Shown here: positions 1 through 5,431 of the stretch, one piece after another
Layout: the number at the start of each line of letters is the position of its first letter
How positions within the stretch are numbered: the stretch's first letter is position 1
From: DSM-111022 sp043424535
GTDB lineage: Bacteria > Bacillota > Bacilli > Lactobacillales > Aerococcaceae
NCBI GenBank assembly: GCA_043424535.1
Contig: JBHWOV010000021.1
Coordinates: forward strand, 1 to 5,431
Reading direction: 5' to 3'
Length of the DNA stretch: 5,431 bases
Notes under the pieces: model-generated
Told to the model about the DNA's origin: nothing
What the model saw: the letters and a program-made list of their open reading frames with translations, nothing else
The model's database searches: none
Made by a program: the position numbers and the translations under genes

Positions 1-5
1 ATAAT
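1..5 (+). promoter_or_regulatory. Possible -10 element of the rpsT promoter, cut by the window edge
   Basis: The window opens with ATAAT, which would be the last five bases of a TATAAT -10 box if the base just outside is T. That would start transcription near position 11-13 and give rpsT a leader of about 50 bases. The -35 element would lie outside the window, so this is only a suggestion. No better -10 is seen between here and the ribosome binding site. Confidence 0.35.
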
Positions 6-16
6 ACCATCTGTTG

Positions 17-34
17 ATTAAGTTTTAACTTAAT
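17..34 (+). repeat. Inverted repeat in the rpsT leader
   Basis: Two 8-base arms, ATTAAGTT (17-24) and AACTTAAT (27-34), are perfect inverted repeats separated by two T. As RNA this would be a weak 6-bp hairpin with a TTTTAA loop, about 17 bases ahead of the Shine-Dalgarno. It could be a leader structure, or a chance palindrome in AT-rich DNA. No run of T follows it, so it is not a terminator. Confidence 0.4.
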
Positions 35-63
35 TCTATTTTAATGATTAAGGAGTGAATAAC

Positions 64-318
64 ATGGCAAATTCAGCACAAGCTACAAAACGTGCACGTC
101 AAAATGGTACAAAAGCTGAAGCAAACAATGCTAAAGTTTCAGCAATGCGTACAGCGATTAAACAATTTAATCAAGCTGTTGAAACTGGCGAAGGCGACAA
201 ACAAGCTTTATACAATCAAGCTGTTAAATTAGTTGACCGTGCTTCTGGTAAAGGTCTTATCCATAAAAACAAAGCAAGAAACACGAAAAAACAATTAACG
301 AAAGCATTAAATGCTTAA
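64..318 (+). CDS. rpsT: 30S ribosomal protein S20
   Basis: S20 is a small basic protein that binds 16S rRNA early in assembly of the 30S subunit. The 84-residue product has the usual family length. It carries the family's Lys/Arg-rich N-terminal helix (MANSAQATKRARQN), the SAMRTAIKQF segment (26-35) and the C-terminal GLIHKNKAR stretch (64-72). The frame is also open from a GTG at 55, but that codon lies in the Shine-Dalgarno AGGAG (51-55). ATG 64 sits eight bases after that motif and gives the canonical MAN start, so I chose it. The gene stands alone on its strand, ends at a strong terminator and faces holA. It is expected to be highly expressed. The N-terminus (ANSAQATKRARQN, not the ANIKSAIKRV-type common in Firmicutes) and the segment after HKNKA (RNTKKQL) diverge somewhat from the sequences I recall. 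The identity is not in doubt. Confidence 0.97.
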   Translation: MANSAQATKRARQNGTKAEANNAKVSAMRTAIKQFNQAVETGEGDKQALYNQAVKLVDRASGKGLIHKNKARNTKKQLTKALNA

Positions 319-321
319 TTT

Positions 322-360
322 AAAAAGGTAATGATATGGAAAACATATCATTACCTTTTT
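322..360. terminator. Bidirectional Rho-independent terminator between rpsT and holA
   Basis: A perfect 17-bp stem (322-338 with 344-360) has a five-base GAAAA loop. The outer five pairs are A/T, so each strand reads a hairpin followed by a T run: TTTTTT on + and TTTTT on -. It starts four bases after the rpsT stop codon and its outermost base is also part of the holA stop codon (360-362). One element therefore serves both convergent genes. Confidence 0.93.
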
Positions 361-1388
361 TATTTGGTCTCTTCATTAAGTTTTGTAAGCAAAAGATAAA
401 AATATGTTTCTTTCACTCCAATGCCCTGTTTCAAATTAAAATCGATTTCAGTCATTTCTTCATATAATTCAATTAATACAGGATATGGTATTTTTCGATT
501 ATTTTGCATGGCTAATTTTACACGGTAAGGATGTACATTTAATTGTTTCGCAATGTCTCCTTCTAAATATCCTTTCGATGCGAGTAAGCGAACTTGAATA
601 AATAAACGAAACTGCGATATCAATAAGGCATGTAAAGCGATCGGTTCGTGTTGATTTAATAATAAATCTTGATAAATTTGGACTGCCTTATCTATTTGGA
701 AATTTACCACAGCATTTGACAATTCAAACACATCAGATTCTAAAGTTCTTGGCACCAATTGTTTAATAACTTCTACTGTAATCGTATTGCCGGACAAAGC
801 ATAGGCCTCTAATTTGTTTAATTCAGTCATAATAGCAGTCAATTGATAATCCGTTCGCATTAAAAGCGTCTGCACAGCTTCTTTAGACATTCTCAAATCT
901 GAATGAGATAAATAATCCTGTAAATAGCGCGCAACACCTTGTTCATTCATTTGTGAAATATCAATAAATGTCGTATCCTTCATTAACTGTTTTGTTATTT
1001 TACGCCTTTTATCCATTTGGTCAGATAAATGGTTAAAAATAAGAATCGTGTTGGGATTAGGATGTGACAAATAGTCCAGAAACATGCGTTCATTTGCTTT
1101 GCTTAATTTTGTTGCTGATGATCCAATTAATACATCGATATCATCCACAATAACTATCCGATATTGTGAGAAGAATGAATACATATTCGCTTCATCAATC
1201 ATCTCAGGAATCGTTTGCTCCTTTAAGTCAATATGTGTGACATCCACTTCACCATCGTCTAATTTATCTATTTGATCCATCACTGTCTGAATAAATGTAT
1301 CCCGCAAATATGATTCTGTTCCATGTAGTGTGTAAACTGGCGAAATATTTCCTTGATGTAATGCTTGTATAGCTGTTTGATAGTTCAT
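360..1388 (-). CDS. holA: DNA polymerase III subunit delta
   Basis: The delta subunit is the part of the clamp-loader complex that opens the sliding clamp (DnaN) so it can be loaded onto primed DNA during replication. The 342-residue product has the family's usual length and landmarks: PVYTLHGTESYLRD near the N-terminus (17-30), RIVIVDD (77-83), ELNKLEAY (189-196), ESDVFELSNAV (217-227) and a helical C-terminal domain with QFRLFIQVRLL (259-269), HPYRVKLA (286-293) and DFNLKQG (316-322). It has no Walker A loop, as expected for delta, which is a non-hydrolysing AAA+ relative. The frame extends seven codons upstream to a TTG. I chose ATG 1388 because GGAGGG lies just ahead of it, inside that extension. 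The rpsT neighbour, convergent, is as in Bacillus subtilis as I recall it. The comEC gene that often precedes holA is absent, and a divergent C26 hydrolase stands there instead. Confidence 0.95.
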   Translation of the reverse strand: MNYQTAIQALHQGNISPVYTLHGTESYLRDTFIQTVMDQIDKLDDGEVDVTHIDLKEQTIPEMIDEANMYSFFSQYRIVIVDDIDVLIGSSATKLSKANERMFLDYLSHPNPNTILIFNHLSDQMDKRRKITKQLMKDTTFIDISQMNEQGVARYLQDYLSHSDLRMSKEAVQTLLMRTDYQLTAIMTELNKLEAYALSGNTITVEVIKQLVPRTLESDVFELSNAVVNFQIDKAVQIYQDLLLNQHEPIALHALLISQFRLFIQVRLLASKGYLEGDIAKQLNVHPYRVKLAMQNNRKIPYPVLIELYEEMTEIDFNLKQGIGVKETYFYLLLTKLNEETK

Positions 1389-1418
1389 AGAGCCCTCCAA
1401 TCTATCCAAACTAAAAAC

Positions 1419-1446
1419 TTGTATTCAATTCTCATTAAACTATAAT
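1419..1446 (+). promoter_or_regulatory. Promoter of the C26 hydrolase gene
   Basis: A perfect -10 TATAAT (1441-1446) lies 16 bases after a -35-like TTGTAT (1419-1424), as for a housekeeping sigma factor. The expected transcription start is around 1452-1454, which leaves only about 20 bases before the hydrolase start codon. Confidence 0.7.
1439..1444 (-). promoter_or_regulatory. Candidate -10 element for holA
   Basis: Read on the - strand this is TATAGT, one mismatch from the -10 consensus, about 50 bases ahead of the holA start. No good -35 is visible at 16-19 bases (TTTCAC at 19 bases is the nearest), so the call is weak. It overlaps the opposing -10 of the C26 hydrolase gene. Confidence 0.35.
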
Positions 1447-1454
1447 GAACTAAA

Positions 1455-1475
1455 ATGAAAGTAGTGAAACAATGA
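1455..1475 (+). CDS. Possible six-codon upstream ORF, near leaderless
   Basis: ATG 1455 opens a frame encoding MKVVKQ that stops at TGA 1473-1475. The stop shares bases with the hydrolase start ATG 1472 (an ATGA overlap). The -10 at 1441-1446 puts transcription start within about three bases of this ATG, so it could be translated as a leaderless message. The hydrolase itself has only a weak Shine-Dalgarno, so coupling is conceivable. A frame this short arises easily by chance. Confidence 0.25.
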   Translation: MKVVKQ

Positions 1476-2188
1476 AACCTATTATAGGGATTACAGGAAA
1501 TGAAAGACTATTTCAAACACAGGATGACAATAATGGATTTCTAGTTAATTATACACCAAGAGAATATTCACAGGTGATCGAACAAGTCGGTGGTATTCCA
1601 ATCATTATGCCAATGACAGATGAACCTCTTGCTGAAGAATATATTCAATTGGTTGACGGTTTATTATTGACAGGTGGTCAAGATATCTCACCACATTTAT
1701 ATCGTCAAGAACCGAGGCAAGTGATTGGTGAAATATCTCCAAAAAGAGATCAAACAGAAATTGCCCTCATTAAGGCCGCATTAAAATATAATAAACCTAT
1801 TCTGGCTGTTTGTCGAGGCATGCAATTGTTAAATGTTTATTTTGGCGGGACACTCTATCAAGATTTAACAGAAATTCCCGATATTTCCATCCAACATGTA
1901 CAAAAAACAAAACCTCAAATTCCAACTCATACAATTAATATTGTTGAAGATACCCAATTGTATCAAATCATGGGTGCTAAAAGTCAAATTAATTCTTATC
2001 ACCATCAGGCAATCAATGAATTAGGAAATGGGCTTACCATTTCAGCATTAAGTCCTGATCATGTCATTGAAGCCTTTGAATCAAAAAAACATAATATAGT
2101 CGCTGTTCAATGGCATCCAGAACTTACTGCGAATACACAAGTCGAAAGTTTAAATATCTTTAAAAATCTTGTTACACGCGCATCCTAA
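1472..2188 (+). CDS. Gamma-glutamyl-gamma-aminobutyrate hydrolase family protein (peptidase C26, class I glutamine amidotransferase-like)
   Basis: Members of this family, such as PuuD, use a Cys-His-Glu triad to hydrolyse gamma-glutamyl amide bonds, for example in gamma-glutamyl-GABA during putrescine breakdown. The 238-residue product has a single amidotransferase domain. It opens with MKPIIGITGN and continues with LLLTGGQDISPHLY (64-77), the nucleophile elbow LAVCRGMQLLN with Cys114, NSYHHQAI (174-181) and VAVQWHPE, giving His215 and Glu217. All three catalytic residues are present and there is no synthetase domain, so it should act as a free-standing, cytoplasmic hydrolase. No signal peptide or membrane segment is seen. 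An in-frame stop at 1451 with no start codon between leaves ATG 1472 as the only reasonable start. Its ribosome binding site is poor (GTAGTGA). It is a single-gene unit with no polyamine or GABA genes beside it, so the natural substrate is unassigned. Confidence 0.9.
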   Translation: MKPIIGITGNERLFQTQDDNNGFLVNYTPREYSQVIEQVGGIPIIMPMTDEPLAEEYIQLVDGLLLTGGQDISPHLYRQEPRQVIGEISPKRDQTEIALIKAALKYNKPILAVCRGMQLLNVYFGGTLYQDLTEIPDISIQHVQKTKPQIPTHTINIVEDTQLYQIMGAKSQINSYHHQAINELGNGLTISALSPDHVIEAFESKKHNIVAVQWHPELTANTQVESLNIFKNLVTRAS

Positions 2189-2196
2189 GTACATTT

Positions 2197-2240
2197 AAAA
2201 AGACGTGTTATCCTTTTTGGAGAGGATAACACGTCTTTTT
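2197..2240. terminator. Bidirectional Rho-independent terminator between the C26 hydrolase gene and rodA
   Basis: A perfect 17-bp stem pairs 2197-2213 with 2224-2240 around a ten-base TTTTTGGAGA loop. The five outermost pairs are A/T, giving TTTTT after the hairpin on both strands. It begins eight bases after the hydrolase stop codon and ends one base before the rodA stop codon (2242-2244). Confidence 0.93.
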
Positions 2241-2241
2241 C

Positions 2242-3432
2242 TTAAAATTCGTCCGTATTACTGAACATATAACTTCGATGATGATACCGCATCGATAAGA
2301 TGAGACCAACACCAATCATATTACTTAATAAGGCTGAACCACCTTGAGAAATGAATGGCAATGGCACCCCTGTGATCGGTAATAATCCCATCGTCATGCC
2401 AACATTTTCTAAAATATGGAAGAGAATCATTGAAATAACGCCTGTTGCAATATAAGCATAAAATTCATTTTTGGTTTCAAAACACACTTGTACCATTTGA
2501 TAAATCAACACAAAATAAATAAATAGTAAAAGTGCTCCACCAATAAACCCAAAATTCTCAGCGATGGTTGTAAAAATAAAGTCCGATTCACGTACTGGAA
2601 CATCAACTTCTGACACACCGAATCCTTTACCGAATAGTCCTCCTGATCCGATGGCCTTAATGGACTGAGCTAATTGATAACTACTTCCTTGAGAATTACC
2701 AAATGGATCAAGCCAGTCATGAATCCGATCAATTTGATATGAAGCAACGATTTGATGTTCAATCAAGAAATCTGGGAATAATAACACCACTGCGATAATT
2801 CCACCTGCTAATAATACTGCTACTAAGAAAGTCGGCAATAATATTTTCCAACTAATCCCAGAAACGAGAATCATTCCGGCAGTAATCGCAATAATAACTA
2901 AGTTTGTCCCCAAGTCATTTTGCAATTGAATTAATACGATTGGCGGTATAGCTACAAGCGCTATTTTTCCTAATAACACCCAGTCAGATTTCAAAGTATG
3001 TTCCGTTGTTTCACTATTATGTTGCGTAATCACTCGTGATAGAAAAACAATATATGCCGGTTTGAAAATTTCCGATGGCTGAAATGAAATAGGACCAAAT
3101 CTAAACCAACTTTTCGCACTAACTTCTGCTGCTAATTGTCGGTCGTAGAAGAACAATACTAATACGAGTAGGATCAAACCAAAGACATACAGATAACCAG
3201 ATATTTTCCAATATTGTTCACTATTTAATTGCATTACTACAATAATCGCAATCGTTCCAATCGCATACCATAAGGCATGGAAAAGTGTGGGTGTAAGACC
3301 AAGATCTTCAATAAGATAGGTGGTCGAAAAAACAGAGACCAAACCAATGATTGCTAATAAGATAACAGTTAATACAATACCATAATCTACTCGGCTATCA
3401 TTTTGAATAATATTACGTCTAGAAAGATTCAT
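2242..3432 (-). CDS. rodA: Rod shape-determining protein RodA (SEDS peptidoglycan glycosyltransferase)
   Basis: RodA polymerises lipid II into glycan strands in the elongation machinery, working with a class B penicillin-binding protein at the membrane. The 396-residue product has about ten hydrophobic segments, as SEDS proteins do. Family signatures are AKSWFRFGPISFQPSE (106-121), PVRESDFIFTTIAENFGFIGG (279-299) and GLLPITGVPLPFISQGGS (349-366). Trp109 and Asp284 match the Trp and Asp known to be essential in Bacillus subtilis RodA (105 and 280). The PVRESDFIF wording favours RodA over FtsW. The frame runs 14 codons further upstream. I chose ATG 3432 because AAAGGAG precedes it, with a somewhat long gap of 12 bases, and the resulting length fits the family. 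It overlaps the end of the upstream membrane-protein gene by 14 bases, so translation is probably coupled. No promoter of its own is evident. Confidence 0.93.
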   Translation of the reverse strand: MNLSRRNIIQNDSRVDYGIVLTVILLAIIGLVSVFSTTYLIEDLGLTPTLFHALWYAIGTIAIIVVMQLNSEQYWKISGYLYVFGLILLVLVLFFYDRQLAAEVSAKSWFRFGPISFQPSEIFKPAYIVFLSRVITQHNSETTEHTLKSDWVLLGKIALVAIPPIVLIQLQNDLGTNLVIIAITAGMILVSGISWKILLPTFLVAVLLAGGIIAVVLLFPDFLIEHQIVASYQIDRIHDWLDPFGNSQGSSYQLAQSIKAIGSGGLFGKGFGVSEVDVPVRESDFIFTTIAENFGFIGGALLLFIYFVLIYQMVQVCFETKNEFYAYIATGVISMILFHILENVGMTMGLLPITGVPLPFISQGGSALLSNMIGVGLILSMRYHHRSYMFSNTDEF

Positions 3433-4441
3433 TAACTTTTCTTGCTCCTTTATTATCATTGACCACTTCTTCAATCATCATTTCAGTCGATTCAGGTTTA
3501 TAAATTTTATCAACGAAATGTTTTTGATAAAACACATGGTCACGATAGTTTTCACTTTGAATAGGTTCTGTATCATCTGAGCCTAATCCCTTGTATTGAA
3601 CTAAATGACTGACTTCAAAATAATCATGAATAAAAACATTTAAAAAGGCTCCGACAGCTAAAATCATCGTGTTAAAATATAGCCAGATGACAAAAACAAC
3701 GAAAACTCCCATCGTTCCATTACTTGCGCCATGTTTTGTAAATGATAAATAAATCGTGAATAATTGAGAAACTAAAATAAAACCAATCATCGCAAATACG
3801 GCTCCAGGGATAGCATATTTAATGGACCAGTTCACATTCGGTATAAAATGATACATTAAAATCAATACCACCAAAACAGCAACAAAAGCTATGAATGGAC
3901 TTGATTGAATTAAATAATCTAAAAATGTCAAATTAAGATGAAAAGTATTTTCAATAAAATTTAAAACCGTTTCACCAAATACCAATACAAAACTGAAGGC
4001 AATACCACCAATAACAGCAATCACTGTCATTATATAGGCAAATAAACGGCCGATAATCGCGTTTGGTGGTTCTTCCACTTTATAAATATTATTAAAAACA
4101 CGTTGAATCGTATTATAAATATTCGACGCTGGCCATAATGAAATAATTAACCCGATCGAAAAGATACCTGTACTTGTTTGATCTAAATAAGATGTCAAAA
4201 GAGGCATAATCGCCGGTTCTACCTCATCCGGCAAGACACGCTGAACCGTCATTATAAAATCACCTTGATCAATCGGTAAAACTGCGACCACATTTGCTAA
4301 AGAAAGTATCAGTGGAATGAGTGACCAAATAACATAGAAGGACAGCTCAGCAGCATAAGCACCGAAACCAATTTGTTGTTGATTGATGCGAAAGGTATTA
4401 ATTAACTTTTGTAAGACAGATTGTTGTTGTTTAATTTCCAT
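3419..4441 (-). CDS. YihY/virulence factor BrkB family membrane protein
   Basis: This is a multi-pass inner-membrane protein of the YihY/BrkB family, once called ribonuclease BN. That nuclease assignment is now generally considered mistaken and the true function is not established. The 340-residue product starts with a polar, Gln-rich stretch, then the signature AYAAELSFYVIWSLIPLILSL (28-48). Further hydrophobic segments lie at about 92-107, 132-162, 179-200, 207-233 and 243-271, consistent with six membrane spans. A conserved-looking loop, SLWPASNIYNTIQRVFNNIY, is at 101-120. The last 65 residues are charged and polar, probably a cytoplasmic tail. ATG 4441 has GAGGAG seven bases ahead, so the start is firm. 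The gene is the first of a two-gene operon with rodA, whose start lies inside its last codons. Pairing with rodA hints at an envelope role, but that is inference only. Confidence 0.9.
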   Translation of the reverse strand: MEIKQQQSVLQKLINTFRINQQQIGFGAYAAELSFYVIWSLIPLILSLANVVAVLPIDQGDFIMTVQRVLPDEVEPAIMPLLTSYLDQTSTGIFSIGLIISLWPASNIYNTIQRVFNNIYKVEEPPNAIIGRLFAYIMTVIAVIGGIAFSFVLVFGETVLNFIENTFHLNLTFLDYLIQSSPFIAFVAVLVVLILMYHFIPNVNWSIKYAIPGAVFAMIGFILVSQLFTIYLSFTKHGASNGTMGVFVVFVIWLYFNTMILAVGAFLNVFIHDYFEVSHLVQYKGLGSDDTEPIQSENYRDHVFYQKHFVDKIYKPESTEMMIEEVVNDNKGARKVNESF

Positions 4442-4485
4442 ATTTTTACTCCTCTTACATTTTATCCATTTGTTGAGTTTACCAC

Positions 4486-4494
4486 ATCATACCA
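4486..4494 (-). promoter_or_regulatory. Extended -10 promoter of the YihY-family/rodA operon
   Basis: On the - strand this reads TGGTATGAT, an extended -10 (TGn plus TATGAT, one mismatch). The -35 position at 17 bases (TCAATG) is poor, which is usual when TGn is present. Transcription would start near 4478 and leave a leader of roughly 35-40 bases. A short inverted repeat (ATTGA 4510-4514, TCAAT 4522-4526) touches the -35 region and could be an operator or chance. Confidence 0.55.
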
Positions 4495-4570
4495 TAAAAT
4501 GCATTGAACATTGATGAAATTTCAATAAAGTTTGCCAGTAAATAAGATATCGTTTTTTAAGATAATAAGG

Positions 4571-4576
4571 TATAAT
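4571..4576 (+). promoter_or_regulatory. -10 element of the histidine phosphatase gene
   Basis: A perfect TATAAT lies 23 bases ahead of the start codon, so the transcript leader would be about 15-18 bases and consist mostly of the ribosome binding site (AAAGGAG, 4586-4592). No good -35 stands at the right distance. TTGCCA at 4532-4537 is too far for this -10. The promoter may therefore be weak or need an activator. Confidence 0.55.
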
Positions 4577-4599
4577 GAAAACAGTAAAGGAGTGATCGA

Positions 4600-5268
4600 A
4601 TGTCAAATGGAGTGACATTTTATTTTATCCGACATGGTGAAACATATTTCAATCGTTATGATCGGATGCAAGGTTGGTGTAATGCCCCTCTAACACCTGA
4701 AGGTATTGAAGATATTCATCGTAGCGGCAGAGGTCTAAAAGACATTAAATTTGATGCTGTCTATACAAGTGATCTCATGCGCACGATTGAAACTGCAAAA
4801 ATTATCCTCGATGAAAATGAACATTCAAAAGATATCACTATCCATCCAATGATTGAATTTAGAGAAGTCGGCTTCGGTTCTCATGAAGGATTACCTGCTA
4901 AGGACATTTGGAAAAAAGCAGAGTCTACTGCACGTTATCATCATGATCTACCTGAAGGTACTGAAGTCGAAATCAAGGACTTCCTAGATACATTAGCAGA
5001 CTTGGATCCTTACCATGACGCAGAAAACTATGCGACATTTTGGCAACGTGTTGAAAGTGGTCTCCTTACCCTACTTAATCGTCATGCTGGAACTAATGAA
5101 AATATTTTAGTTGTTTGCCATGGCTTAACCATTCGTAATCTCTTACATGGATTAGTTGCGGATTTCGATAAGAAAGAAGCTATCAATAATGCGGCTGTTT
5201 CGATTGTCGATTACCGTGATGGCCAATTTAAATTACAAGTTTATAATCAAACGAGTCATTTTGAATAA
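4600..5268 (+). CDS. Histidine phosphatase family protein (phosphoglycerate mutase-like)
   Basis: Enzymes of this branch transfer or remove phosphate through a phosphohistidine intermediate. The 222-residue product is a single cytoplasmic domain. The catalytic motif FIRHGET places the phosphate-accepting His12 next to Arg11. Arg61 in TSDLMRTIETA, Glu89 in FREVGFGSHEG (the likely proton donor) and His174 in VVCHGLTIRN complete the expected active site. ATG 4600 has AAAGGAG seven bases ahead, so the start is firm. The length is close to GpmB/CobC-like phosphatases. It lacks the longer insert of glycolytic GpmA, which is about 230-250 residues, so a broad-specificity phosphatase is more likely than a true phosphoglycerate mutase. 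The substrate cannot be read from the sequence. It is divergent from the membrane-protein/rodA operon and is followed by its own terminator, so it is probably transcribed alone. Confidence 0.92.
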   Translation: MSNGVTFYFIRHGETYFNRYDRMQGWCNAPLTPEGIEDIHRSGRGLKDIKFDAVYTSDLMRTIETAKIILDENEHSKDITIHPMIEFREVGFGSHEGLPAKDIWKKAESTARYHHDLPEGTEVEIKDFLDTLADLDPYHDAENYATFWQRVESGLLTLLNRHAGTNENILVVCHGLTIRNLLHGLVADFDKKEAINNAAVSIVDYRDGQFKLQVYNQTSHFE

Positions 5269-5277
5269 AAATTATAT

Positions 5278-5310
5278 AAAACTGCAATATCAAATTGATA
5301 ATGCAGTTTT
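5278..5310 (+). terminator. Rho-independent terminator after the histidine phosphatase gene
   Basis: AAAACTGCA (5278-5286) pairs with TGCAGTTTT (5302-5310). After one A-A mismatch, five more pairs (5288-5292 with 5296-5300) close a three-base loop. The stem is followed by a further T and then GTGTTT. It begins nine bases after the stop codon. Confidence 0.87.
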
Positions 5311-5334
5311 TGTGTTTAAAAATACAGTAATAAA

Positions 5335-5363
5335 TTGAATTAAGAAATGGGAATTTTTTTAAA
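5335..5363 (+). promoter_or_regulatory. Candidate promoter for the gene at the right edge
   Basis: TTGAAT (5335-5340) and TTTAAA (5358-5363) are spaced 17 bases apart. It lies downstream of the preceding terminator and about 46 bases ahead of the next start codon. The DNA here is very rich in A and T, so matches like this are easy to find by chance. Confidence 0.35.
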
Positions 5364-5409
5364 AATTTATGCACGAATTAAAAAAATATAAAAAAGAGAG
5401 GACATCAGA

Positions 5410-5431
5410 TTGTTATTACCTCAAAAACTCG
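5410..5431 (+). CDS. Start of an unidentified gene, truncated by the window edge
   Basis: GAGAGGA (5396-5402) is a good Shine-Dalgarno, and a TTG start at 5410 stands eight bases after its AGAGG core. The seven visible codons read MLLPQKL. No ATG or GTG start is available at that spacing. The preceding terminator and a possible promoter make this the beginning of a new transcription unit. Seven residues are too few to name the protein. A short LxPxKL-type start is compatible with LD-carboxypeptidases (family S66) among others, but this is only a thought. Confidence 0.55.

Noticed and set aside
55..63. GTG start that would add three residues to S20
   Set aside because: The GTG overlaps the Shine-Dalgarno itself. 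ATG 64 is ideally placed and gives the canonical MAN start.
1084..1275. A 63-codon + strand open frame inside holA
   Set aside because: It is antisense to well-supported holA coding sequence, has no clear ribosome binding site and resembles no known protein.
1389..1409. TTG start extending HolA by seven residues
   Set aside because: The extension contains the GGAGGG ribosome binding site for ATG 1388, and the remaining protein begins as HolA proteins normally do.
3433..3474. Upstream start extending RodA by 14 residues
   Set aside because: The extension is hydrophilic, lies wholly within the overlapping gene and contains the AAAGGAG that serves ATG 3432. The shorter form matches family length and aligns Trp109/Asp284 with known RodA residues.
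4503..4526. Inverted repeat ATTGAA...TTCAAT as a regulator binding site in the divergent promoter region
   Set aside because: The arms are short and made of common AT-rich hexamers, and overlapping alternatives exist, so it is not supported as a separate feature.
4532..4566. TTGCCA with a downstream TTTTAA or GATAAT as a second promoter for the histidine phosphatase gene
   Set aside because: The spacings (17 to a poor -10, 23 to a better one) do not give a convincing match compared with the TATAAT at 4571-4576.
5156..5338. A 60-codon + strand open frame overlapping the end of the histidine phosphatase gene
   Set aside because: It is a frame-shifted reading of the phosphatase C-terminus that then runs through the terminator hairpin. 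It has no start signal of its own.

Overview
This is an AT-rich window from a low-GC Gram-positive bacterium of the class Bacilli. Lactobacillales is the most likely order, but I cannot resolve a genus. The reasons are strong Shine-Dalgarno sites (AAGGAG, GGAGG), A/T-flanked hairpin terminators in short intergenic gaps, and Firmicute-type HolA, RodA and S20 proteins. The window looks like ordinary core chromosome. I see no transposase, phage gene, CRISPR array, tRNA or rRNA, and no gap without a gene longer than about 160 bases.

Layout, left to right: (1) rpsT (ribosomal protein S20, + strand), convergent with (2) holA (DNA polymerase III delta subunit, - strand), the two separated by a shared bidirectional terminator. 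(3) A lone class I glutamine amidotransferase-like hydrolase of the peptidase C26 / gamma-glutamyl-GABA hydrolase family (+ strand), divergent from holA. It is convergent with (4) rodA (- strand) across a second bidirectional terminator. (5) A YihY/BrkB-family membrane protein (- strand) lies upstream of rodA and overlaps it by 14 bases, so the pair is a two-gene operon read yihY-type gene then rodA. (6) A histidine phosphatase (phosphoglycerate mutase family, + strand) is divergent from that operon and ends at its own terminator. (7) The first seven codons of another + strand gene, apparently starting at TTG, run off the right edge.

The genes do not form one pathway. rpsT and holA are housekeeping functions (translation, replication). 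rodA polymerises glycan strands for cell elongation, and the membrane protein co-transcribed with it has no firmly established role. The C26 hydrolase and the histidine phosphatase are single-gene units with recognisable catalytic residues but unassigned substrates.

I corrected three starts from Shine-Dalgarno placement: rpsT to ATG 64, holA to ATG 1388 (- strand) and rodA to ATG 3432 (- strand). The most unusual detail is upstream of the C26 hydrolase. A six-codon reading frame begins within a few bases of the predicted transcription start, and its stop codon overlaps the hydrolase start codon. I found no convincing new biological system here.
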